DNA from: Liolophura sinensis
Lineage: Eukaryota > Mollusca > Polyplacophora > Chitonida > Chitonidae
Length of the DNA: 64,000 nt
Direction of reading: 5' to 3'
NCBI RefSeq assembly: GCF_032854445.1
Contig: NC_088300.1
Span: 15,503,570-15,567,569, forward strand
Below the pieces are notes generated by a model that was given only the letters and a program-made list of their open reading frames with translations, did no database searches and had not been told where the DNA came from. Shown here one piece after another: positions 47,901 to 53,376 of this stretch; position 1 is the first letter of the stretch; each line of letters starts with the position of its first letter. The position numbers were made by a program, and so were the translations under genes.

Positions 47901-49434
47901 ATAGTATGTATTTGCAATACTTTATATGTTAATTTCACAAGGCATGAAACAAACTAATAACATGTATGGCCATAAATTAAAGTATAAATTTAGCTATAGA
48001 TCATGAAGCATGTAAGCATTCATACAGGACAAAACCAGACTATAAATTATTACCCCTTTAGTTTAATATGAATATATTATATATGAACTTAATTCAGAAC
48101 TACACACTCTTATATCAGACCCTTGCAATTCCGATCTAAAGTGCACCAGAAAGCCGCTTTCTGTAACCCGTATTATGTTTCACTCCGCTTGTGTTCCATG
48201 CTAGCATCGCAGTTCTCATGGAAACTGATGTAGAATACATGGCCTAGGTTACAGGAAACTGTTAGCATTATACAAACACGTTCATAGCTTTGTATATATT
48301 TATATAACACCATTTATATTCATGTTTTTGTTATTACCATGTTAATTTATTCATTGATACACACCGTCCACATGGCATCAAGTGTGGAATAGGTATAGAC
48401 TGGCCAATGAAATATTAAGAAATAGTTTCAGATCAAATTGATGCAGTTGTTTACAGCAAATCAAGTGGAACTAATTAACGATGGTAATAAATTTATAAAT
48501 GTATTCTACAAATGAAATCAATGTTAAGGCCTCGTAATTTAGTTATTCTTTAAAATAATCAATTAGAAAAATATTCTGAAAAAAAAACCGTAGGCCTACC
48601 TGTGTGACCGTACCTGTACGTATGTGTATCCATACATAAACTTGAAACGTAGTTATGTTTATAAACAATGTTTGTATACATTTAGATAAAGCTGGTGTTT
48701 ATTATTTAAGTAAGACAATTTCCTTTGTTAACTTACACGAATTGTGTTAGGAATGCGCCATTTACACCTTCAATTAGAGACGAGTTTTCTAATGTCACAG
48801 TTTGTACCGTTCAGTCGGCTTACTCTCAAAAACTCAGCACTGCTTTGCCAATGTTGCTTGTTGGCAGGTCGCTAATATGGACAGCAACTGTGCGGATTAT
48901 CGGTATCAGTGGCATAATTATCGGCTCATTAAACCGGGCAGATGTCCTGTCGTTGGACAGTCACTTACCACCGTCGGTCATCATGACTTCATCAGAGCTC
49001 GTCAGTTAGACAGCTAGCCCTAAACCGAATTACAAAATTGGAAACAACGAATTCCTCACGTGGGCATGAACGTTGTCAGTCATCCAGGTTATAGAATAAG
49101 CAGAATACCTGTAAATCTGTTCCTCTTGAAATGTTACATTTGTATATACGTTCCCAATTAGATTTATAGTTGATCTGATATTGAACTCCTTAAACATGGT
49201 CATCTTGCGAGGAATCACAAAATAACCGTTATATGATTGTTCGTTCTGAAATAAAATAGGTTTAACAATATCATACCTGAACAAGTGTAAGTAACCAATA
49301 CTTTGACAAGAACTTAACTTCGCAGAATAATGTGAGAACAAAATGGTCAACTTACGCTGGCCGTTGGAGCGCCGGATGATGTTTTCCAGGAAGGTATTCT
49401 GGGGAGCGACCAGCCCTCTCCTGGCTCCCGGCAT
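2058..49434 (-). CDS. eag: EAG-type voltage-gated potassium channel (KCNH1/KCNH5 family), whole gene, 10 coding exons
   Basis: The product is a pore-forming subunit of a tetrameric plasma-membrane K+ channel that opens on depolarisation and shapes neuronal and muscle excitability. Joined exons are 49434-49356, 19582-19352, 18063-17935, 16564-16440, 14092-13697, 12410-11999, 7437-7238, 6239-5987, 4471-4275 and 3335-2058, giving 1099 residues, close to known EAG proteins (about 990-1170). Seen in order: PAS cap and PAS (1-135), calmodulin-binding linker, S1-S6 (about 220-470) with filter SVGFGN, C-linker, cNBHD (about 550-660) ending in the intrinsic-ligand motif YNL (669-671), and a Ser/Pro-rich tail with a coiled coil (887-931). 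All introns are GT-AG and all phases match. PAS plus GFG plus the motif [15 protein letters not shown] point to EAG rather than ERG or ELK (family knowledge). The start is the first ATG after an in-frame TAA at 49494-49492, in context gccgccATG. No 5' UTR exon was identified. Confidence 0.97.
3336..4274 (-). other. eag: eag intron 9
   Basis: GTAAGT...TATAG intron of 939 nt. It contains a group C SINE at its 5' end (about 4040-4255). The rest is plain AT-rich sequence. Confidence 0.9.
4040..4255 (-). mobile_element. tRNA-derived SINE, group C (minus-strand copy)
   Basis: On the minus strand a tRNA-like head with A box (gcggtggtaactgcacc) and B box (ggggttcaatccc, about 4182-4194) is followed by a body reading gaccttaaaa, ttaactccttgctgacgcc and gtcgacccaatgtc. 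The same body words occur, with a different head, in the 58.5 kb SINE. The 5' end lies only about 20 nt inside the intron from the exon 9 donor. Divergence suggests an old insertion. Confidence 0.65.
4275..4471 (-). CDS. eag: eag exon 9: second half of cNBHD with intrinsic ligand
   Basis: The 197 nt exon encodes [36 protein letters not shown] and [21 protein letters not shown] at residues 669-671 matches the intrinsic-ligand tripeptide that occupies the nucleotide pocket of EAG and ELK channels. The acceptor is ctttacag|GC and the donor CGT|GTAAGTAC. A tRNA-derived SINE lies about 20 nt past the donor inside the intron. Confidence 0.97.
4472..5986 (-). other. eag: eag intron 8
   Basis: GTAAGT...TACAG intron of 1515 nt. 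Two related segments (about 5147-5188 and 5850-5893, both reading ttgttatctgc...ggataaa...cttc.cggaaa) suggest an old dispersed or duplicated repeat. The second abuts exon 8. Otherwise nothing is recognisable. Confidence 0.85.
5987..6239 (-). CDS. eag: eag exon 8: C-linker end and first half of cNBHD
   Basis: The 253 nt exon encodes [18 protein letters not shown], then [37 protein letters not shown] and [18 protein letters not shown]. This is the beta-roll of a cyclic-nucleotide-binding homology domain. KCNH channels do not bind cAMP usefully; the pocket is filled by the channel's own C-terminal residues (family knowledge). The acceptor is attcccag|GTA and the donor CTCA|GTAAGT; the split codon A|GC gives Ser. 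Confidence 0.97.
6240..7237 (-). other. eag: eag intron 7
   Basis: GTAGGT...CCCAG intron of 998 nt carrying one group A SINE-like copy (6920-7092). Small ORFs in it are derived from the repeat. Confidence 0.9.
6920..7092 (+). mobile_element. Group A SINE-like repeat, body and tail
   Basis: It reads ttccggctgtacgtggga, then agcaacctgcgg, tctgcccggtttcc, ataatgctggccgcc and the tail aagtgaaatattcttgag...ggcgtaaaa...aatcaaataaataaat. The same order of words occurs at 12.6, 13.3, 20.1, 39.5 and 53.3 kb. The tRNA-like head is missing here (5' truncated). Confidence 0.75.
7238..7437 (-). CDS. eag: eag exon 7: end of S6 and C-linker
   Basis: The 200 nt exon encodes [18 protein letters not shown] (inner S6, gate region) and then the C-linker [18 protein letters not shown] and [17 protein letters not shown]. 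The C-linker couples the cytoplasmic ring to the gate in KCNH channels. The acceptor is tttgacag|CT and the donor AAG|GTAGGT, joining to VLNYCPKDM in exon 8. Confidence 0.97.
7549..7605 (-). mobile_element. Group A SINE-like repeat fragment
   Basis: It reads atactcaagaatatttcact followed by tatacga and gggtggaacaaatcggg, the reverse complement of the group A tail and its junction with the body. Only about 55 bp remain. Confidence 0.6.
7642..7818. repeat. 20-bp tandem repeat, about 9 copies
   Basis: The unit is close to atacagatacacccatcaag. The first three copies are diverged and later ones nearly identical. The unit is not a multiple of three, but few stops occur, giving a low-complexity ORF that I do not consider coding. 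Confidence 0.9.
8588..8691. repeat. 23-bp tandem repeat, about 4 degenerate copies
   Basis: The unit is roughly actcgaaaaagatctcattt plus tgt. Copies differ by 1-4 bases and small indels. Confidence 0.75.
11999..12410 (-). CDS. eag: eag exon 6: S4 voltage sensor, S5, pore loop, S6
   Basis: The 412 nt exon encodes residues 321-457. The S4 sensor is [16 protein letters not shown] with regularly spaced Arg/Lys. S5 is [19 protein letters not shown]. The selectivity filter SVGFGN (GFG at about 435-437) marks a KCNH channel; other Kv families use GYG. Three N-glycosylation sequons (NIT 395, NTS 405, NRS 415) lie in the S5-pore turret. S6 begins with [12 protein letters not shown]. The acceptor is tttttcag|GGC and the donor GGAG|GTGAGT. 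Confidence 0.97.
12640..12790 (+). mobile_element. Group A SINE-like repeat
   Basis: It reads ggccgtgcgtgagaagg, gtcagcgggtttccccc, ataatgctggccgccgg, aagtgaaatattcttgag, tacggcgtaaacca and an aaataaat tail. Body and tail are present; the head is missing. Confidence 0.75.
13345..13500 (-). mobile_element. Group A SINE-like repeat, minus orientation
   Basis: It reads catactcaaaaatatttcac, tatacgacagtgg, ggtgggatgaaaccgggc, gatggcgaaccttcccac, ggccggagag and agttgcatttgaactca (B-box-like). It faces the 12.6 kb copy about 550 bp away, so the two could pair in the transcript. Confidence 0.75.
13697..14092 (-). CDS. eag: eag exon 5: pre-S1 to S3
   Basis: The 396 nt phase-0 exon encodes residues 189-320. 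Seen: the EAG signature [21 protein letters not shown]1 ([19 protein letters not shown]), a glycosylation sequon NKT at about 245 in the S1-S2 loop, S2 ([18 protein letters not shown]) with its acidic residues, and S3 ([17 protein letters not shown]). The acceptor is cgttttcag|ATG and the donor GAT|GTAAGT. Confidence 0.97.
14093..16439 (-). other. eag: eag intron 4
   Basis: GTGAGT...TTCAG intron of 2347 nt. AT-rich, with no repeat family or ORF that I can support. Confidence 0.88.
16440..16564 (-). CDS. eag: eag exon 4: linker with N-terminal calmodulin-binding segment
   Basis: The 125 nt exon encodes [18 protein letters not shown] and [17 protein letters not shown] before joining exon 5. 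The basic amphipathic [18 protein letters not shown] aligns by eye with the N-terminal calmodulin site (BD-N) of vertebrate EAG1, so Ca2+/calmodulin inhibition is likely conserved (inference from family). The acceptor is cttcccacag|CT and the donor AAT|GTGAGTAA; phase 0 into exon 5. Confidence 0.93.
16860..17045 (+). mobile_element. Group B repeat fragment, diverged
   Basis: The words atgccgaagacacccgac and atgacaccc match the middle of the group B copy at 61.4 kb (atggcgaagacaacagac, atgacaccc). The left part is too diverged to place its end. Confidence 0.4.
17588..17842. mobile_element. MITE with about 40-bp terminal inverted repeats and TA target duplication
   Basis: The left end (cactgaaagaaaagtttg) and the reverse complement of the right end (caccaggagaacagtttg) align through ...actgac..aaaaatc. 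TA dinucleotides flank both ends (17586-17587, 17843-17844). Inside, a second inverted pair (catatgaccagatca, about 17675 and 17750) forms a nested hairpin. Size 255 bp, no coding capacity; TA duplication suggests mobilisation by a Tc1/mariner-like transposase (inference). Confidence 0.65.
17935..18063 (-). CDS. eag: eag exon 3: end of PAS domain (PAC motif)
   Basis: The 129 nt exon encodes [17 protein letters not shown] followed by [20 protein letters not shown], the PAC strands of an EAG PAS domain. The split codon A|GG gives the Arg of KKNRTP. The acceptor (tttttcag) is good. The donor is AAAG|GTTATT, which lacks the usual A/G at +3 and G at +5 and is the weakest of the gene. Reading through it adds about ten residues and then meets a stop near 17900. 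Confidence 0.94.
18580..18734 (+). mobile_element. Group B repeat element
   Basis: It reads cagtcatatgaagacgagg, tgtgtacacaaatcatgtcg, gacatggacacattacac, tgacacaggttaatcag and ttgctctaacctctcagtgc. The same word order occurs at 38.9, 60.3 and 61.4 kb. It runs without a gap into the minisatellite. Confidence 0.65.
18735..18941. repeat. 23-bp tandem repeat, about 9 copies
   Basis: The unit is gcagcagtaggagaaggcag plus act. Two variants (gcagcagta and c/gagaagta) alternate, suggesting a 46-bp higher-order unit. Open frames on both strands come from the repeat. Confidence 0.9.
19352..19582 (-). CDS. eag: eag exon 2: PAS domain core
   Basis: The 231 nt exon encodes about residues 27-103. Recognisable PAS stretches are [34 protein letters not shown] and [10 protein letters not shown], all typical of EAG PAS domains. 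The acceptor is cctaacag|AT and the donor is AAT A|GTGAGT; phases join exons 1 and 3. In this family the PAS domain packs against the cNBHD of a neighbouring subunit and tunes gating. Confidence 0.96.
20085..20316 (+). mobile_element. Group A SINE-like repeat, nearly complete
   Basis: It includes ggttacaggagatcatgttc, gtgagttcacagtccagcc (B-box-like), ggtctccagcaacgtgggg, tctgcccggtttcctccc, ataatgctggccgccgtcg, gtgaaatattcttgagtacg and the tail gcgtaaaacaccaatcaaaa. It is the best copy from B box to tail. Confidence 0.75.
20317..20628 (+). mobile_element. Second SINE-like copy with group A tail, in tandem
   Basis: It starts with a B-box-like ttgggttcaatcccat and ends ccatccacaaaactggcc, accattgtataattgagca, gacgttaaacatcaatcaaa and an A-rich aaataaat tail. 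Its body differs from the copy directly before it, so it may be a different SINE sharing the same 3' tail. Confidence 0.55.
21587..21767. repeat. 36-bp tandem repeat, 5 copies
   Basis: The unit is cctgtacgcaccacagtg, aaccatgtggtctgtata. Copies 2-5 are nearly identical; the first has four changes. Because 36 is a multiple of three and the unit lacks stops in several frames, ORFs on both strands cross it; I treat them as non-coding. Confidence 0.95.
22077..22348. mobile_element. MITE with about 65-bp imperfect inverted repeats, TA-flanked
   Basis: The left end atctgttaaatttaacag, gttatgctagaatgtatt matches the reverse complement of the right end (atctgttaaatttaacag, gtaatgccagaatgtatt). TA lies at both outer edges (22075-22076, 22349-22350). 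A perfect 30-bp palindrome sits at 22148-22177. About 272 bp, no coding capacity. Confidence 0.65.
22535..22732 (-). CDS. Candidate small ORF of 65 residues behind a CpG-rich segment, unknown
   Basis: The ATG at 22732 (context cagctccATGa) opens [20 protein letters not shown], then [17 protein letters not shown], ending LTSR-TAA. An in-frame TAA lies upstream with no other ATG. The ORF and the 60 bases before it are unusually rich in CpG for this intron, with ccgccggcggccatttt (YY1-like) and an ATTGG box near 22807. The N-terminal half could form helices. A possible donor CGG|GTAACC lies inside, so it may be a first exon. It lies in eag intron 1 on the same strand. Length alone does not exclude chance. 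Confidence 0.25.
   Translation of the reverse strand: MTTVSETQIDAIVNLLFAKNRLLPELVIDSIYAEFSRVTHRTTTHSSSLLYSMSPDDTHYHLTSR
22748..22815 (-). promoter_or_regulatory. CpG-rich promoter-like segment upstream of the 22.5 kb ORF
   Basis: On the minus strand it reads, in order, an ATTGG (inverted CCAAT) box, ggccgag, a TATA-like tgtataatg and the CpG-dense gtccgccggcggccatttt. This combination stands out from the AT-rich intron. Promoter activity is inferred. Confidence 0.2.
23349..23740. mobile_element. Foldback element with nested palindrome and internal 85-bp duplication
   Basis: The left arm (23349-23463) returns almost perfectly in reverse complement at about 23624-23737. Between them sits a perfect 24-bp stem with a 3-base loop (23470-23493 / 23497-23520) and a direct duplication offset by 85 bp (23496-23578 and 23581-23655) of a unit containing ttcactggactggaaatgac. 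No ORF. The arms differ at very few positions, which suggests recent formation. Confidence 0.8.
25860..26075 (+). mobile_element. tRNA-derived SINE-like element
   Basis: A B-box-like cagattcgaattcagc is followed by tccgttaccggacgaaggg, cgatggttaaacctgactg, ccatcatatgaaacaata and an A-rich end. The final words resemble the group A body-tail junction. The head is diverged. Confidence 0.5.
26688..26999 (-). CDS. Candidate single-exon gene: 103-residue secreted protein, unknown family
   Basis: The ATG at 26999 opens a 103-codon frame. Residues 1-22 ([20 protein letters not shown]) are a textbook signal peptide, with cleavage likely around DC-FAG. The mature part of about 80 residues has Cys in VCTWC and RCYHYYSDC, and a basic/aromatic end ([17 protein letters not shown]). 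It lies inside eag intron 1 on the same strand. A TATATA at 27090-27085 sits 86-91 nt upstream of the ATG. No AATAAA is seen within 150 nt after the stop. I recognise no family and assign no function. It could be a real intronless gene, one exon of a longer gene, or chance; the signal peptide plus TATA box make chance less likely. Confidence 0.35.
   Translation of the reverse strand: MVSNTLIMFLLLMVVAFPSVDCFAGRGIGLQPDKLAGQYLYNAFVAVCTWCTTKQNVMNEVFVDRCYHYYSDCTERADTIKLEAGSPYSWHRKLGLHIHGLGQ
27085..27090 (-). promoter_or_regulatory. TATA box candidate for the 26.7-27.0 kb ORF
   Basis: Read on the minus strand the context is gcaTATATAggc. It lies about 90 nt before the ATG at 26999, which would leave a 5' UTR of about 60 nt. 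A short inverted repeat (aaaaccc/gggtttt, 27053-27069) lies between. TATATA is frequent in this AT-rich DNA, so this is only supportive. Confidence 0.25.
28001..28100. repeat. 26-bp tandem repeat, about 4 copies, each with a hairpin
   Basis: The unit is ccgtggagcttctgatccac plus agtttt. Copies are almost identical. Within each unit gtgga and tccac can pair across an 8-base loop. Confidence 0.92.
30745..30845 (+). mobile_element. Group A SINE with tRNA-like head joined directly to its tail (internal deletion)
   Basis: The A box ttgtggttagcgtgctag and cccagaagcctcttacc, caatgcgg are followed at once by tgcgtaaaccaccaatcaaa and tacataaataaaat. The body present in other copies is absent. This copy shows what the head of group A looks like. 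Confidence 0.6.
32500..32760. repeat. About 80-bp tandem repeat, 3-4 degenerate copies
   Basis: Each copy contains ttccaacaaaacaacatgg, tataagcaatggctg and aaaatgacttctg.gt. Spacing varies with small indels. Confidence 0.75.
33157..33284. mobile_element. MITE, about 128 bp, with near-palindromic structure
   Basis: The left end ggaccggtttcataaagct matches the reverse complement of the right end gggccggtttcatgaagct, and matching continues inward with interruptions. No ORF. The target duplication is unclear. Confidence 0.65.
34985..35330. other. Degenerate short-repeat region in intron 1
   Basis: The words acctgtaa and actcacgcaat recur irregularly between about 35130 and 35290, like a decayed minisatellite. 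No unit length can be fixed by eye. Confidence 0.35.
37030..37690. repeat. Degenerate minisatellite with about 28-bp substructure and 84-bp higher-order unit
   Basis: The core gtcccatacgcttcttctg recurs many times. Blocks starting at 37085 and 37169 show an 84-bp period made of three about 28-bp parts; later copies are rearranged. The 125-codon plus-strand ORF across it is repeat-derived. Confidence 0.8.
38125..38375. repeat. About 78-bp tandem repeat, just over 3 diverged copies
   Basis: Each copy contains gagacactgtgtcatagt, accagtattgtgtga and cacatactg. Confidence 0.75.
38828..38936. repeat. (GTAT)n/(GT)n microsatellite
   Basis: Simple tetranucleotide and dinucleotide run on the plus strand; ORFs across it (CVCVCV or THTHTH) are artefacts. 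It runs directly into a group B fragment. Confidence 0.97.
38937..39055 (+). mobile_element. Group B repeat fragment
   Basis: It reads ggtttgacgccgtactaag, tcatatgacgacaagggg, tcattaggtgtgtgtac, tgtgtcgtcttgtggcagg and gagtccatgccgtcacag. These match the start of the 60.3 kb copy. Confidence 0.6.
39430..39662 (+). mobile_element. Group A SINE-like repeat, diverged, with long (AAAT)n tail
   Basis: Diverged body words are followed by ctggccaactttttataag, gtgaaatattcttgag and ataaaacaccaatcaaata, then about 58 bp of (AAAT)n (39604-39662). Confidence 0.65.
39770..39867 (+). mobile_element. Group A tail fragment
   Basis: It reads gaaatgtatttgagtacgg, tgtgaagtacatcaaaa and ataaataaataaat. Only the tail is recognisable. 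Confidence 0.45.
41420..41690. repeat. About 61-bp tandem repeat, 4-5 copies
   Basis: Each copy contains gtagttaataaaataaactg, cagtcaacactgagtatgt and cacggacta. Related decayed copies extend left to about 41.13 kb. Confidence 0.8.
41958..42227. repeat. 30-bp tandem repeat, 9 copies
   Basis: The unit is cattatgacacggccatatc, tggcccacga. Central copies are nearly identical. The period is a multiple of three and free of stops in several frames, so ORFs of 60-105 codons exist on both strands; treated as non-coding. Confidence 0.93.
43340..43650. repeat. Degenerate tandem repeat of about 46 bp
   Basis: The words cctatgctaacctaccact and acacagtaacagcctaa alternate through about 7 diverged copies. 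It lies just before the homogeneous 46-bp array and has a similar period and the shared word ctacca. Confidence 0.75.
43763..44224. repeat. 46-bp tandem repeat, 10 copies, highly homogeneous
   Basis: The unit is aatttactaccaatctacagc, aaactataccgaaccgaaaa, tgttt. Five central copies are identical by eye; edge copies carry 1-4 changes, the usual pattern of unequal exchange. Confidence 0.95.
45959..46120. repeat. 82-bp direct duplication
   Basis: tctcttgagtaagacgcaag to caagctctcggatatgataa occurs twice with only a few changes. Related words (aagctctctgg, gtatcataag) continue in decayed form to about 46.58 kb. Confidence 0.85.
49356..49434 (-). CDS. eag: eag exon 1: N-terminal PAS cap
   Basis: It encodes [19 protein letters not shown] and the first residues after it, the near-invariant N-terminal cap of EAG channels that contacts the gating machinery. 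The ATG at 49434 has a strong context (gccgccATGc), and an in-frame TAA 57 nt upstream, with no ATG between, fixes the start. The donor is C|GTAAGT; the split codon C|AT gives His27 with exon 2. The 79 nt coding part lies 29.8 kb from the next exon. The surrounding 49.3-49.5 kb segment should hold the 5' UTR, but no TATA box is obvious. Confidence 0.95.
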
Positions 49435-52400
49435 GGCGGCGTGTCGCCCGATCGTGCACCTGTCCTCGCTCACACAACACACCTGATATCGTTAATCACC
49501 AGGTAAAACACACATCCAGTTTCCCAGCCCTGAACGAAATCCCTCATTTCAACCGAGTCTTACGTGTCCGACCAGAAAAGTAGCGAAGTGGCTCTCTGTC
49601 GTTAAATCCTGCTCGTTGGTTCAGCACGGGACGACATAGGTTAACGGCGGCTTGCTCTGATCACGATACACCTTTCCATTTCAACGATAAGTTATTGGGA
49701 AAATCTGCCCTGAACGCATGCGCTGGGCAGGTAATTATGCAGCCAATGTAAAAGGCTTTTATTTCCCTATTTCATCGATGTGATTATGAGTCGGTTGTCG
49801 CTATGGTGACATCACTGCGACTAAATCAATAGTCACCATCTCACCTGCGACAAGCAAATGACAGAGCGTTCTCTGGGCACGCGCCAGTACAGGTAGCCGT
49901 GCAGGGATTACAACCGACCGATTCCACTCCTCCTGGATGGCAGTGGTGTTGACGGGACCGACAGAGCGCGACTGGATGCCTTTCCCACTATCTATTATAC
50001 ATATATTCCGTGTGCTTGGAACACTAATAGCATTAATAAGCCCGGATTAGCGGCAGCACTAGCGAAGAGCGCCTCTGCACTCTCTAATAGCTCTTATTTC
50101 TCTCAGGAATATACCAAACAGAATTGAACGGGTTAATTTTTAATGAGCACAGGCTTTCCAGGGCAGATGTTTAGGCAGGCAAGACGAGAGCCGTGATGTG
50201 ACAAGTTGATTAAGCACTCTTGTTCTTCGTTCAGCTCCCTTGATTTCAACCTGGCCCTTAAACCTAAATTAGATGTCACTGTCTTTTACCTGGTATTCTT
50301 AAAGCCTGGCTAAGGTGAGAACTGGATCGATTGGACGGTCTCACCCTAGCTCTTACACCGCTGCATACTTTTTCAAAGGTTAGGCGTTACAGTGAACAAA
50401 GCCGACAGGAAAAAAAATCAAGGATGAAGAGCTTGGGGTTACACTGAAGATTTCACTTCTTTTGTGTTGCTCTTCGAAGATGAATTGATCGCTAGATAAG
50501 ACGCGGCACTCGGGTGTTTATTACCCGGGATATGTCAGCAAGTTCCAAAGAAACGTGTCACTCAACACGGGAAGGTAATATACTGATCTCATGTCGGTGA
50601 TAAGCAATTCTCAGAGGTATATAACTGAATGTTAACTGGTCAACGCCCGATTCGTGTAGCCGTGGATCGGCTCATGTCTTGATGTCAAACCACTTCTGTG
50701 AAAAAGCAAAACCAAATGACAGATTTTTTAAAACTCGCAATATTATATGATATAGCTTCATGTGGTATGCAATTCTACAAGAGGACATACATCGTCCAGA
50801 TATGATCTACCTAATGTTGAAAGCGACGTTTAACCCCAATCAAACGCACAATCAGTGGTACAATATTGGGAATGTAAGGCCTTTTTTAGGCAATAGCTAG
50901 ACCTAAAATAAACCGGGAGTAAATTTCACAGTCTGTGAGCGCCTATTTCCTGGTGCAAAGCGCCTGTTACAAATTATCGTGACATACTGAAATGTGTCCT
51001 TCCACGACAGCAAAAGTTTAGCTTCCCCTATACAGTGTGAACATTGTACACAGGTAAAAGGCATGCGCTACACATCTTTGTGTTAATTTTTCATGTTGTT
51101 TGATGATAAAAGACATAAAAATTACCAATACATTACGCATAATAGACGGACATTTATGGCCCCTAAATTTCTTGTATGACGTCGTATATTTTCTTGGAGT
51201 ACTTACCTTTATGGCTTACCTTTACAAACTTCGAGTTACGGTTGTGATTGCTTCGCCCATGAATCTGCTGGATTCAAGGTTCTCACCTGTTTTTGTTTGA
51301 TGAATGACGCAGTATAAACATAAGATCAAAGACACTACAACGCACCTGACAGAACTTGGCTATGTTCATAGGCATAGTTCCGACAACGATATAGAGAACC
51401 AGTAAACCATTAGCTGTTCATCTCACCACTGTTCTCGTATACCTCGAACTGTAACCTGAAGGAAATTTCTGTTCGACAATTTGTTAAGAGTTGTTTGACT
51501 CTAAACGGTTATAAACATGTTTATTAACTTGTCCGCCACGGTATTTTCTCCGACCCATACTAAGTGCAGTGGGCCATTCAGGGTTACTGCCACACATTGA
51601 GAGACATGACATTCCAAACCCCGGCAGAATTGTGTCCAAGGATCGGGTTTAACACCCTCGTTTTCACAATGGATCCATTTCAAATCTATGTTAATTGGGA
51701 ATGAATAGTGAGCCCCACAGCAATGTCAAACCAGCTTTAAAATAACTACGTACCCCAAGGCTGAGAAATCTCATTGGTAAGTCGGCTGTTTATTTGCTTT
51801 TGTGGTGAGATAAATCTACAGAGGCATACGGAGTACAATCAAACGTCAATATTCATGAATAGATCATTTGTCAGTTCCTTTCATCATTCAATAATTGAAT
51901 AGCCTATATATTCCTTGTACCTGTCGAAACCCACATTACTGAGTCGCTTGTTTTATAAACGGCCGAATGACTAAGAGATTTTTTTATTTCCATTCAGATG
52001 TGATTTACTTTGGTTAGATCCAAACCTGAACATCCGTGAGTAAACCAGATTTAATCGAAATTTCTAAAATTTATATATACCAAACTTTAGTTGTCTAAAT
52101 AGCAATGGGAGAACCACAAATCGTCAACTAAAAATACCAGCGCATGTCTGGTGGTGTATAGGCCGAATTGGGAATACAAGATATTGAAAAACATTGATTA
52201 ATTGTCGTCGTTGTTGTGAAGCAAATATATAAGAACTGTGGCACTATACCATGCTTTCAGAGTAAATACACACACATTTGGGATTAATGGCCTCATATAT
52301 TTTCTGAAAGATTTCAAATCGTCAGAATACTTCAAGTTTGCTGAAAGTATTTGCTGAAAGTAAGAAGTGTCACAAAACTTCATGCGAACTGAAGGTCATT

Positions 52401-52485
52401 CTGTTGATGTTTATATTGTCATGGTAAGAGCTTGAATGCCTGCATGAAACGAAATTTTGAGAAGTTTTTATTGATTTATTGGAAT

Positions 52486-52675
52486 GGGCCCAGTTGTTCG
52501 AAAGTGTATTCTGGTATTAAGTCATATGCAGTTCTCCAAAGTCAAAGAATAACAGCAGTAGTTTTGTTCAAATTAAATATATTGTTACACAGTCTGTTTT
52601 AGGTACAAAATTGAAGACTCGGATTAAAGTTAAATCTGGTATTAACTCTTAAACCAGTTTTAAACAACCTGACCC
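52486..52675. mobile_element. MITE, about 190 bp, with terminal inverted repeats
   Basis: The left end gggcccagttgttcgaaag matches the reverse complement of the right end gggtcaggttgtttaaaac; inner words (ctggtatta) also occur in both arms. No ORF. It abuts a minus-strand group A element. Confidence 0.6.
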
Positions 52676-52677
52676 TG

Positions 52678-52890
52678 GTGTATAACACCGTACTCAAAAA
52701 TGTTTCACTTTTATCACGGGAGTTTTGGGCGGCAGAAACCAGGGTTTCCGTAGTAAACCACTACCTTCTGGTATGTACCTGACTTAAAGCCGCATTCGAA
52801 CTAGGGAGGTCTAAATTTGATTCCGTGACCTCATTCATCAGGTAACAACGAGATCAACGCCTTTGTTGACTGAGCCATCGGGTGCCCTAC
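52678..52890 (-). mobile_element. Complete tRNA-headed SINE with group A tail, minus orientation
   Basis: On the minus strand it has a tRNA-like head (gatggctcagtcaacaaagg), a B-box-like ctagttcgaatgcgg, ccagaaggtagtggttt, the word order of the group A body, and the tail gtgaaacatttttgagtacg. It is the only copy here with head, body and tail all visible. Confidence 0.65.
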
Positions 52891-53135
52891 GGCAAATCAA
52901 CCCGCCAAGCACAGGATTTGTAAATCAGAATAAAAATGTTATAGGATGGCATTTTTCAAGTGAATTATACGTGAAAACTATACTTCAGACATTTACAATA
53001 TCATTTTACATTTACAATAGGATGGAGTTTACCCAACGAATTAGGTGAACACTACTGCGGACAATTAAAGCATTATATATGCCATAACAAATTACGGGAG
53101 GACATTCTCCTGACATTTAAAGTAGTATGTTTTAT

Positions 53136-53222
53136 GTTGAACTTATTGGACGCAATCGTAGAAGTGAAAAATTAGTGGGTATGGCGTTAAATAAACAATC
53201 AAATAAATCAAACGAAATAACT
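53136..53222 (+). mobile_element. Group A tail fragment
   Basis: It reads gcaatcgtagaagtgaaaa, gtgggtatggcgttaaa and caatcaaataaatcaaa. Confidence 0.5.
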
Positions 53223-53249
53223 GGTAAATATCATGATTTTATGTAACGA

Positions 53250-53376
53250 ATCTTCCACCCACCATATTGCTGGCTGAGGTCGTATAAGTGAAATATTCTT
53301 GAGTATGGCCGCCGTCATATAAGTGAAATAATCTTGAACACGGCGTAAAACACCAGTCAAATAATTAAATAAATAT
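53250..53376 (+). mobile_element. Group A fragment with duplicated tail
   Basis: The segment gtcgtataagtgaaatatt, cttgagtatgg is followed at once by a second ccgccgtcatataagtgaaa, taatcttgaacacgg and gcgtaaaacaccagtcaaa. Two tails in a row suggest template switching during reverse transcription or slippage. Confidence 0.6.

Larger units (their letters stand above)
19583..49355 (-). other. eag: eag intron 1 (about 29.8 kb)
   Basis: GTAAGT...TAACAG intron separating the 26-residue PAS cap from the PAS core. It carries group A elements, MITEs, a foldback element, many tandem arrays and two candidate small genes, all listed separately. Stretches without anything recognisable include 24.0-25.8, 28.5-30.7, 30.9-32.4, 33.3-35.0, 39.9-41.1, 44.3-45.9 and 46.7-49.3 kb. 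Confidence 0.9.

Noticed and set aside
48725-49009. 94-codon plus-strand ORF close to eag exon 1
   Set aside because: No features; opposite strand inside intron 1 and no plausible partner exon.
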